A stretch of 64,000 nucleotides of DNA from contig JAAVTG010000077.1 in NCBI GenBank assembly GCA_011947345.1, forward strand, positions 310,001-374,000. The letters run 5' to 3'. The stretch's first letter is position 1. Each line of letters starts with the position of its first letter. The notes under the pieces are model-generated. The model was given only the letters and a program-made list of their open reading frames with translations, did not search any database and was not told where the DNA came from. Positions 11,326 through 21,555 of the stretch are shown piece by piece. Source of the stretch: Phytophthora quininea. Taxonomy: Eukaryota; Oomycota; Peronosporomycetes; Peronosporales; Peronosporaceae. Position numbers and translations under genes: made by a program.

Positions 11326-13150
11326 ATGGATTCGAACACGGGAAAGCGTTTGCGCCGCGCCTGCAAGAGCGCGATCTGGCCGCGGCTCACGTACTCGTGC
11401 AACAAGAACAAGGCGATGTAAACGCTGCAAGTGAACGGGGTCGACGCCGCTGATGATTGCGAGCCGGGAGGGCCGCCAGGATCTAGTGCGGTTCTTGCTG
11501 GAGCGTGGGGCAGATGTCAACTCCAAGGACAAGCAGGGCTACACAGCCTTGATGTTTGCTGTGGTCGAAGGACATTTGGCAATTGCCAAGGAGCTCGTTG
11601 AAAGAGACCGGGGCTGTGTGGACGAACGCGACACTAGAGACAACACACCGCTGGGCTTGGCAGCTGAAGTGGTGCTGTGGGGAAGATTTTTTCGGGTCTT
11701 ATTTCGGTCAGGTCGCAGCCCCTGAACTCTTGAACGACTGTCAGCCATCCTTTGCTTCTGACGTGTATGCACTGGGAATGTTAATTATCGAAGCCGCGAC
11801 AGGAGATGTGCTCTGGGGCAGCTGCTTGAAAGACCCAATCGTTCGGTACAATGTAGTGAGGAGGCAGTGTATTCCTTCTCAACCAGCCAGCATTGGTTTC
11901 ACTGCTTGGAAGTTAGTTGGACAAATGTGCTGCTCTGACCCAACCGAAAGAATTAGTATGCCAGAAGTGGTAGGGCAGCTACGAATTATTGCTGCGGTTG
12001 AAAAGGAGGTTTTCGAGCAGCATGGAACTTTTGAATCATCTGCTGCTCACTTGACAACGCAGGAATGGGCTCTTCAGCGGTATTTCGAAATTCACAACGA
12101 CTCCGATATTGTTGGATACTCTTTTGACTGTCGTGATCGTGATCGAGAGCTACCTCAACGAAAAAAGTAATCGCCGAATATGCTGTGGAAGGCGTTCTCC
12201 TAGGCAATTTTGAGATCCGTCTTCAACAAGTTCTTCAGATCGGGGTAGCGCTAACAGACGGTGTAATTGAACCGGCGCTACGTGACACAGACATTAATCC
12301 AGTCGCACCTGAAGACCATCGTCGTGAGTGGTTTATCAGTGAAAATGAAGTGGGGTGAACTTATCGCAGAGGGAAGTTTTGGGTGCGTATACCGTGGAAC
12401 TTAAAAGGATACGCCCGTGGCTATCAAAATGTTAAAAATTCCTGTTAGCGAGAAGTTTACGAATGAACTCAATGTTTGGTATCCCCTCAACCACCCACAC
12501 GTCGTTAAACTGTTTGGCGCAAACGATGGAGATGTTCCGTTCTTCATATGTGATCTGGCTGACAAATCCAAAGGTCATTTGGGGTGCCAGTGCAGGATAA
12601 AAACGACAAGTACGCCGTGTGGAAAATGCTACATCAAACGGTGACTGCGCTATTGTTTCTTCACGCTCACGGTATTATTCATGACGTTTTGAAAGGGAAC
12701 AATATTGTCGTCGTGGCGCATGAAAAAGCTCAGCTCACCGACTTCGGATTGAGCTTCGACCGAGGGATACTGCGAAACGACGACACAGTTCGTGCAACGA
12801 AGGCAGTTCGGTGGACAGCGCCAGAATGTCTCCGGAATGCTCGTGCATCTGAAGCTTCCGATATATATTCACTGGGCATGTGTGCTGTTGAGGCCATTAG
12901 TGGAAAGTGTCCTTGGGCTCTCCTAGAAGATGACATGGCCGTCGGTCGACATGTTAAAAGCCATAAATTGCCTTCGAAGCCGGATTGTTTCGACGACGCA
13001 GAATGGGGACTCGTGAAGTTAATGTGCTGTGCAAACCCACAAGAACGCTTAGAACATAATGTAGTCATCGATGTGCTGAAGATATTCTCCACAGGGCTGA
13101 TCTCCAGAATCTACGATCAACTCTTTGTCCACTGCGACAACGATGAATAA
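11326..13150 (+). pseudogene. Ankyrin-repeat tandem-kinase gene, degraded
   Basis: The reading begins MDSNTGKRLRRACK and continues into ankyrin repeats (STPLMIASREG, FLLERGADVN, GYTALMFAVVEGHLAIA). At about 11690 it passes straight to a kinase C-lobe (AAPELL, FASDVYALGMLIIEAATG) with no N-lobe, catalytic loop or DFG, so one kinase is mostly deleted. A second kinase starts near 12340 with WGELIAEGSFGCVYRG and VAIK, but a TAA interrupts it between the glycine loop and the lysine, and the catalytic loop reads HDVLKGNN where family members have HGDLKGNN or HRDLKGNN, so the catalytic Asp is replaced by Val. DFG (LTDFGLS) and the APE-like APECL remain. Frame shifts near 11345, 11446 and 12575 sit in short A or G runs and may be sequence error; the deletion, the stop and the Asp loss are not of that kind. 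Probable pseudogene of an oomycete ankyrin-TKL family member. Confidence 0.65.
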
Positions 13151-13209
13151 GTCAACCAAAACGCACCTACAAAATCCAGATAAATTGTTTATATCTTTGT
13201 TTCTTCCAG

Positions 13210-16200
13210 CTAAGGCCCCCGAGGTGCTTGTCGGGCTGCAGGTGCAGCACGCCCTGCACCATTGCTACTTGGAATCATAGCACTCATGCTCATGGTGGCT
13301 TGCATCCCATTTCCAGACGGTGATGCAGTCGCACTGGCAGCTTTCGCTTGCCCAAGTGCCACACTACGGCAGCGTGAAGCAAAATTGAGCGAGCAGAGCG
13401 TCTCCCAGGCATTCCACTGCACGGGGCTCACGTTCACGAACATCAGCACCTTGGAATTCCCACTCAGCGAGTCTTGCAGCAAAAGGTCAACTTCGAGTTT
13501 CGATATGGCACGTGTTTACTGCTAGCACCAAGCGCAGCGATCACATCGCCTAGCGCCGACAACGACCGGTTGATATTCTGCGCCTCCTTTAGACGTTGTC
13601 CACTGGCTGCTGTCTTGCTTACCCTCTCGGAACCAGCCAAATCAATGAGATGCAGCTTCGAAACCCGTCGACGACCTTCAGCTTTTAATCCTGTTTCAAT
13701 TGTGATCGACAGTACCAAATGCGACCGACTGGAGTGTTCATTGAAATCGTGTGAGCCAACGCTACGGTGTGAGTGTCCCAGTCGCATGAGATCCAGCACG
13801 TCCCCTTCATTGAACACCTCCACTTCGATCAAATTCTCCACATATACGCCGGTCTTGCCCACTCGAACGTCTAAGCCTTTCGACGGTGTGGGTGACGGCG
13901 CTGATTGCCCACCAGATCGACCTCCTTCCAGTAGATCCACGATGGTCTCGTTGTACACTTCCAGAATACTGAGCTTCATCGAACACTCAAAGTTCCCGCC
14001 GGCCATGCGATCGTCGCGGATTGAAAACAATTCACGCAGCGACCGAAAGTTTACCCCTCGATCGTTCTCAGGGCCCTCCATCGTGTGAGTCTTGCCCGAT
14101 CCCGTCTGCCCGTACGCAAAGATACAAACATTGAAGCCGTCTAGTGCACTCACTACCAATGCGCGAGTCTGCTCAAACACTTGCTCCTGGGTGCTTGTCG
14201 GCTGAAAGACATGATCAAATTCAAAGGGGTGCTTCTGACCGATCTGGTTCGCCTTGTCGCCGGCCTCGCTCCCAACAAAGAGGTCAAGGCTTTCGTGATC
14301 ATTGTCACGGAAGAACACTGCCACTGCGGACTGCTCGCTTTTGAGTTCTACAGGCTGAATGGGCCGGACGCGGCAGAATACTCGAATATTGCCTTGCAGC
14401 TCCATGAGTCGGTTGTGCAGCTTTCTTCGAGCAAGCATTTCCTGTGTGTAGAGTTCGGAAACACGAGTCTTCTCCTCAGTCGCTTGTCGGACAATGTCGG
14501 CACTAGCCTTCTGCGCTTCAGTATACGCTTCCATTCTCTCTTTCTGGATGGTCTGCGCGACAGATCCAAGTTTCGTCTCGGCAATATCGAGCGCTTGTCT
14601 GAGCGCAGCGAGTTCTTCATCGCGCTCCTTAGACAGCCCTTGCTGTATTTTGAGATCACGCTCCATCGCTCGAAGCTCTCGTTTCAGTGTACGCTGCTGG
14701 TCTTCAGCCTCGCTAATCTGCGCAGTTGTTGTAGCCTTGTATTCTTCAAGCTGTCTGTCCAGAGCCTCCTTCTCCGCCATCACGGCCGTCAAACTAACTT
14801 TCATCGTTTCAAGTTCTTGACCACGCGCTTCTGCAAGTGCTACAGAAGACTTGAGCTTGCTCTGAAGACCTTGCTCCACCGCATCTTTCGCTGTCGTATG
14901 TGCCGCCTTACGTTGAGCGATTTCTTGTTGTAGCGACTGGCCGCGATCTCGCTCAGCCTCGAGCTCCTTGTCCTTCTCATCAAGCTGCCCTTTCATGATT
15001 TTAATAGTAGCAGCAGCCGTTGCAGCCGCCTCAGAAGCTGCACTGGCAGCTTGCTCGCTCTCTTTCTTCGTAGCAAGGTCTTCTTGTAGCCTTCGGATAG
15101 CTGCCTGTGCTGCCTCCAATTTTCTCGCTGTTCCTGTTTGTTGCTTTGTCACTTGTTCTAGTTGGTGTTCCAATTGCACTTTTGCGTCATGCTCGCTTGT
15201 GAGTTGATTTCGTAGGCTACTGACATCGCCAGCTTCCCCCAATTGCTGCATCTGCACCTCCTTCAGCTTTGATTTTGCAAGAGCGAGCTCCTTGGCGGCT
15301 GTCTGATGTACTTCCATCAGTTCTTCAAGTTCCTTAGTATTCGCCTCCATCGTCGATCGGGTCCGCAGCACATCTTTCTTCAGAGTTTGGTTCGCATCCT
15401 CCAAATCATCTCGTTCCTTTGCATTCTCCTCCAGTCGCTGCTTTAAATCCTTCAGCTTGCCTTGCAGTTGACCCACCTCGCTCTTTACTGCTTCCAGATC
15501 CTCGTTACGGTTTACAATCTGCCGCTTAAGATCGTTTACCTCCGACTTCATACTCGAAATCATCTCGTCGTCCTTGGCTTTTTGCTCCTCCATCGCTTCC
15601 AACTGTTTCTTTAGTCCGTCTTGCCGTCGACTCGATGCCACTGGAGCGCTCTCTGCGTCTGCATCGGTGAAATTCCCATTCACTTCATTTCCTCGAGGCG
15701 AATACACTTGTGCAGGAGGAGCTTTGTACGTGTTGGTCTCATATCCCTGATACTGATGGCTTGCTTGCCTTCGATCCCAGCCTTGCTGCCCATACTGCCT
15801 TTGATGATCCTGCTCATTCTCCTGCCATGCCATACTTTGATACCCTGCCTCATAGTACCCTGCAGGCTGCGGATTCCTGTACGCGTGAGACTTACTCTGA
15901 ATCTGCTTCTGTTTCATTTCTCGATAAATCCGCCGGAATTGATCGTCACTTGGATGATCCCATCGACTCTCACCTGAGATTTCGTTGTAGTAGTACGGCT
16001 GGCCTGTTTCCGTGGCCGTCACATGATACCAACCGTCAGGTAGCGGTGCCACGAGCGACTCGCGTGCAATCCAAATAAACTCAGCATCTACCTTCGGATC
16101 GATGCCTAACCTCCTTGCGTGTTCCTCCACTGCAGCTTGAAACAACGCTGGGTCGGACGCTTCCATGATGGCTGAATCATCTGCAACTGCAGACTGGGGT

Positions 16201-16499
16201 AATGGCTCGTACATTGCTGCAGATCTGTTGCCGGCATGCCACGGCGCAGCAGTCCTCGGTAGTATCGGTGCCAGAGTCACTTCGGCGTTGCCTGCAACTC
16301 GACTGGTGCTTGGTTCAACGTAGTCATCTTCATGTCGGGATTGAGACCTGGACGACGGCATATCTCGTGGGCTGTAGTGGGCTTCGTTGACTTCTCCCTG
16401 GAAGGCCAATTCGACAAGAGACGCCTGGCCACCGTAGTCCGAGGAACGCGAAGAGCGGGTGGTGGTGTGCGCTATACGGGGTAATCGCGCTTCCGCCAT
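13210..16499 (-). CDS. Kinesin-14 (C-terminal motor) with N-terminal WW domain
   Basis: A minus-end-directed type kinesin of about 1,096 residues, expected to work in the spindle or cytoplasmic transport. Residues about 152-183 are a WW domain (LPDGWYHV, PYYYNEISGESRWDHP). Residues about 280-665 are a long coiled coil. The motor lies at the C-terminus: it opens with GNIRVFCRVRPI after a short neck, then has the P-loop GQTGSGKT, switch I NEHSSRSH and switch II LIDLAGSE. The neck-before-motor order is diagnostic of kinesin-14. The frame breaks in an AAAA run (13481-13484, plus strand), between KLTF and LLQDSL; the rest of the motor continues in the next frame to the stop at 13210. The start is the only ATG before the WW domain and is followed by an Arg/Ser-rich disordered tail. 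The gene is intronless and lies convergently next to the ankyrin-kinase relic, with 59 bp between stops. Confidence 0.88.
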
Positions 16500-16619
16500 G
16501 GTATTACCTAGCGACGCATTGGAAGGGGCGCGAGCACTATCAATAAGTTCGTATCTTCCCGTGTCTTATTGCCCTCGCTCGCCCTACACAAGACCCCAAC
16601 AATTTCCCACAGCGGTGCC

Positions 16620-17626
16620 TTAGATAAAGCCCTTTGTGGAGGACGCTTTGATGAAATCGGCGTAGAGCACGTAGAGGATCGCCGCAATGAGAACGAAGAT
16701 GGTCATGTACAGCACGATCGTGTTGGTGATGATCCGGCGCGTCATTCGCTGCAGAATCCGTCGAGCCTCGACTGTCATCGCTCCCGTTTCGCGGACCTTC
16801 AGCACCAAAATGACGGCAACCCGTTAGAAATTAGCCAGTGACACCAACCGAGTTCACCGCACCTTTTCATGAGCTCCCAGCAGACTCTCTCGTTGCTGAG
16901 CCAATGAATCCAGCACAGTAATGCCAATTTCTTCAGTGTCTGCCACCAGGCGATGTGTGTCTTCCAGCGTCTTGGTCGATCTACACAGCAACAAACATCA
17001 TTTTTCAGCCTGAAGGGTGTCCATCTCTTCATATTTTTGCCTCCTTACTTGTTCAGTCGGTCCGTGTTCTTGCTCAGTCGCTCGTACTGCGACGTCTGGC
17101 TGGTAGGAGCAGCACTGGTCTTGCTCTCGTGCGACATCAACTGCGCTCGCTCCAAGTCTCGAATCAGGCCTTGCAGCTCTTCCCGATACATGTTAATCTG
17201 CAACAATAATTCAGTGAGAGAACCCTTCTAGTCTACGAAGTGGGTTGCAGCCCACCTTAGCTTGCATGGCCTTCCGCAGACTCGGCTGGCGGCCCCGCAC
17301 TTCCACCGACATGAGCTTCATCTAAAAGGGCACAGATCTGAGTTAATACTCAATAAACAGGGGCAGTACTTAGCTGTTAGTATGTACACATCGCTGGGCT
17401 TCCACCACGCGCGCTTGGGCCAGCTGCGACGCGCTGTTCACGATGTTGGCTGCATTGTAGAAATTATCAGACTGATGTTTTAGCGCAACATTTCTGGAGG
17501 TGCTGACAGCGGAGTGTGCTCCCCACCTCCTCCCCGCAAGATGTCGCTGATGCTGTTGTTAATCGCCATCTTGCTGTCCACGAAGTCCGCCTCCAGCGAC
17601 AGGAACTCGGCCGGGAAGTCGGCCAT
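16620..17626 (-). CDS. VTI1: VTI1-type Qb-SNARE, six exons
   Basis: VTI1 SNAREs drive fusion in Golgi, endosome and vacuole traffic. Reading on the minus strand, exons are approximately 17626-17527, 17449-17388, 17321-17256, 17197-17050, 16980-16863 and a last one ending at 16620, all with GT-AG introns of 60-85 bp. The product of about 217 residues starts MADFPAEFLSLEADF, has the N-terminal helical region, then a Qb SNARE motif with TEEIGITVLDSLAQQRESL including the zero-layer Gln, and a C-terminal membrane anchor (IVLYMTIFVLIAAILYVLY). Length and the TEEIG...QRE signature are typical of the family. The gene lies downstream of nothing on its own strand; its start is about 135 bp from the divergent phosphoesterase gene, so they may share a promoter. 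Exon edges could be one base off. Confidence 0.85.
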
Positions 17627-17761
17627 CTTCGACTGCTCTTCTTCCTGCTAAATTTTGAGATGTGATAGGAATCTGAATATACATACAGCTATATATGAGT
17701 ACAGTACCCAATTGGATCCATCACACGTCACACATTGTCGAGCAGCTACACCATCCCCGGA

Positions 17762-20700
17762 ATGGAGTCCACCAAGGCGCAGGACCAGCTCGTACGCATG
17801 TTGTCTGCGTCCTACCTGCTTCTTCATACTCTAATGCATGCTGTCTACTGGCTCCAGGTCTGGTTCGCGCTCTACCTGGTGCTCTATCTGGCCTTCTACT
17901 TCTTCACCAGCCCCTTCGTGGGCAACCGGGAGCTGCTCAACTCATGGACGCCCTACGTCTACGTCTCCATGGCGCTCTACGCCTGGCTCTTCTCGGCAGC
18001 AGCACTGCACACACCTGTGCATGCACTAGGGCTGCTGGACGCCACCATCAAGCAGCCCATCTCGCTGCTCTTTCCGTTCTTCTCAGCCAGCTTCGTGTTC
18101 CTCATTATACTGGAAGTGCTGATGGTGCTGTTCCTATCGAGAATTACTAAAAAGTTGGGGCTGTCCTGGACGGTGGCACACGTGAGGCGAGTGCTGCAGT
18201 ATGGCAGTACTTGAACGGTGTTTTACTGATGGGTTTGTGTTGTAGCTTGGCACGGTCTTTTATGAATGTGCTGCGCAATAGTGCGGCAATTAGTATCGCT
18301 TGTGTGGCGCTTATTGTGCATTGTGACGCTACATACGATTGCGCAGCGTCGCCACATGAACCACGGACGTACAATGGGCATGCGTGTGAGCAGATCTTTA
18401 CCATCATGCGGTCGGAAGATATTGAAGTGTTTGTGCCTGCGAGGTATGATGCATTCTCGGCTATTTGATGCTAGCTGCCATTGGTACTAACGCTGCTTGT
18501 CGTGCAGCTACGGCGGTGCTATCTTAATCTGGTGCATGGGCATGTTCCTCGCCATCACCAACTTTGTGCTGGAGCGGATGAGTGGCATCCGAATGATCTC
18601 GTCCTTTAGTTGGTTTGCTGAGCACGTGGAAGATGACGACGAGCTCGCTGAGGGTGAAAACGGCCACGAGCGACTGCCACCTGAGCAGAACTTGCCAATG
18701 GTGCCTTGGTACTCGATGCTGCTCTTTGACACAGTTTTCGACCTGCTCATCTCGCTCAAGGTCTTCCTCGGTCGGTTTGACCAGCGTACGATGCAGCGAG
18801 CACTGCACCCGAATGACGAAGACTATTGCTTCGACCACCTGGCTGAGAAGGATGAACTGTGGTTGGACTTTATGGCTGACTGCGGCGACGGCTTTAACAG
18901 TTCCTACCAGATTGCGCGTTTGTTGGCTCAGCCTCAACTGGAGGTAGATTGCGAAATGGACGAATCTGATGACGAGTCTGCTGCAGATTCGTCTGATCAC
19001 GACAAGAAGAAGAAAACTAAACTTGTAAAGTGTGTATTCCCACGTGGCGATGCCCTCGTGATCGGTGGAGATCTTGCTTATCCCCACCCAGAGAGCAAAA
19101 CGTACGAGACTCGACTGTTCCGTCCATTTGAGTACGCTATGAAGCCGCCATCGTCTTATCATCCGCAAGCCATCTCGACGCAGAAGAAGCCTCCGAAAGG
19201 CTGCTCGTCGCTCAGTGACTATAAAGGCCCATGTGCGTTTGCAATCCCGGGAAATCACGATTGGTTTGATGGTCTCAACACTTTCACGCGATACATTTGC
19301 CAACGCAATTGGCTTGGTGGATGGTTGCTTCCGCAGGCAACGAGTTACTTCAGTCTGAAGCTGCCTCATGGCTGGTGGCTGTTTGGTGTGGATCTGGCCC
19401 TAGAAAATGACATCGACACCGAGCAATTTGGCTTTTTGAACGTGTGGCGGACACGCAGATGGGGCCTAACGACGCAGTTATTTTACTCACTCACGAGCCA
19501 CGTTGGCTTCTAGATTTGTATGAAGATCGCTCAAACGTTGACGCGAAGCTTTCGCACCTCCTAAAGAGTGTGCTCAAGGGCCGAGTCGCGGTGCGTCTTG
19601 CTGGTGACGTTCACAACTACATGCGGCACTCGCTGGTGGAAGAGACCAATGCGCTGAGACGCCCGGCTTCCATGCAGTTCAATCCCTCAAACCTTGAAAT
19701 CTCCACCACAAATCTGCCCCGGAGACACTCGTTTTCTTCCCCAGTTCACATGCACTTCCCGCACATGAAACATAACGAAGACGAAACCAACGAGGAGCGC
19801 GAGATCATGGAGGCAATTTTGCGACCGGATGACCCGGAAGATCACGAACGCTCTGCCGAGCATTTGATCATATCTGGCGGTGGAGGTGCTTTTCTCCACC
19901 CTACACATCTACCAAGCGAACATATTTCTTCAAACGGAGGAACATATGAGCACAAAACGTGCTATCCGCCAAAGCACGTATCCAGGTACAGTATACTATC
20001 GACTTCTCTGTTGAATCGCGCTTTTGTGACTCACTTTTGATCCATGTCGACAGACGCTATGCCTTGCTGAACGTGTTTGGCTTTCGTCGACTTAACTGGC
20101 GCTTCGATGCTATCGGTGGCGTTGGGGTAAGTCTCGCAACGTTGTTGCAAATGATCGCACCACTGACTATCCGTTCAATGCTGTCCCCCGATAGTATTTT
20201 GTGCTGGTGTTTTCCATGTTTCCTCGCTGCTCTGTTGGGTCAATTTACGCCGGGTCTTCCTGGTGGAATGTTGCTGGCCAATTTGTCCAAGCTCTGATGG
20301 AATTACTGTGTGACATGGTGATGACCTCGCATGTTTCACTGTTGTGCTCGCTCGCGATGCTTGTGGGGATGATCGGCTTTGCGGACTGTACAACCTTGCC
20401 GAAGAAATGCGCCATGGGTTTGGCAGTATCGTGTAGTCATTGTGTGGCAGCCTTCACCATCCTGCTAATTTACGAGTGTATACTTGAAGTGTCTTCCGTG
20501 CGCGGAGCCCTGGGACGCGAGGGGAGCACACGCTGTATCTGTTCTTCAGTAGCACATTGCCAGACTTTTCTGCGATCCAGCAGTACGACGTCTTTGGGTT
20601 AGCGTCGCTCTACGGGAGTTCATGCAGCTGTGCATGACCATTTTTGACGGTACGCAAAGCTATATAGTGTGCTTCCTTTAGATATCTAATCAGTATTTCT

Positions 20701-21326
20701 ACTTGAACACCAGTGCCGGAGCTCGTTGCGCTGCACCGTAACAAGATCTGTGCGTCTGGCTTCGATAGTCTTAGCCGCATGGAGCTGTGGACGTACTACG
20801 CGAGTGTGTTCCCGTACTTTTGGGTGCTGGCCACTCCCGTCGTCAGCTTCGTCTTCGGCACGTACTTGTATCTGTCGCTCAACATCTTTGGCTGCCACTA
20901 CAACGAGGCGTTCTCGTCGCTGCGTATAGCCAGTTACAAGAACTTTTGCGCCTGCACTTTGACAAGAAAGGTCGACTGGAAGTGTTTGCCTTTGGCGTGG
21001 ACAAGATGCCGCGGCGGTGGTGCAGGTTCGTACACTGCTACGTATTTCGTCTGCGCACTGACTGATTCAACCGTTTTTTACTTTACAGAGACCCGAAATG
21101 GAGTGGTGGGACGGGTCCTCGCGCAGCGTTAGAGAGGAACTTGCCGTCGTTCAAGTGGACTCGACCCAGCTACTGGAAACCGTTGGTGACCCGCGTCGAC
21201 AACATGCTCCGCATGGACTTTGAGAACCCCTCGCTTGACACCAAGTTCAACACTTCGGACCGCTCCAACGTGCATTTGATCGACCGCGTGCTCGTCCACA
21301 AGCCCATCCGTAGCAACACCAAGTAG
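17762..21326 (+). CDS. Multi-pass membrane calcineurin-like phosphoesterase
   Basis: A large (about 1,060 residues) membrane-bound metallophosphoesterase. Exons: 17762-18198, 18246-18443, 18508-19985, 20054-20126, 20195-20649, 20714-21025 and 21089-21326, with six short introns (47-68 bp). The N-terminal part has several hydrophobic helices; the middle holds the metal-binding blocks GGDLAYP, GNHDWFDG, THEPRW and AGDVHNYM, which are the calcineurin-like set; the C-terminal part returns to membrane helices (FPYFWVLATPVVSFVFGTYL) and ends in a soluble tail. Plants have a similar membrane phosphoesterase of unclear substrate. The frame slips in a T5 run (19433-19437), a G4 run (20521-20524), near 20598 and in a T4 run (20944-20947); restoring one base in each gives uninterrupted conserved sequence, so these are probably sequencing errors. 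Substrate and compartment are unknown. Confidence 0.75.
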
Positions 21327-21496
21327 CAAAACTATCACTTCAACTTGCTGTTTTCCAATCTATTTAACCTAGCTCTTGTCGAATTAACCTTTATAAGTTA
21401 GTGTGTGCCACATCAAATGCGTATCCTAGTTTTTGTATGACCGCAGTAAATATCTTGGGTTTTGTATAGTCCGGTCAAACGACTGGCTGCCAGTGG

Positions 21497-21513
21497 TCAT
21501 TCCCCAATTTACC
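21497..21513 (+). promoter_or_regulatory. Oomycete Inr+FPR core promoter of SPB1
   Basis: TCATTCC at 21497-21503 followed after one base by CAATTTACC at 21505-21513 is a close match to the oomycete core promoter (Inr TCATTYY, then flanking promoter region CAWTTTNYY). It lies 43 bp before the ATG at 21556. This is the best sequence-level evidence for the oomycete origin of the window. Confidence 0.7.
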
Positions 21514-21555
21514 GTCGCCGAGGCTAATCACTTTGGCTTTTGCCACTCTGTCGCC

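Noticed and set aside
19433..20947. Programmed ribosomal frameshifting in the phosphoesterase gene
   Set aside because: Four separate shifts without slippery heptamers, in the same homopolymer pattern as unrelated genes, point to sequencing error.
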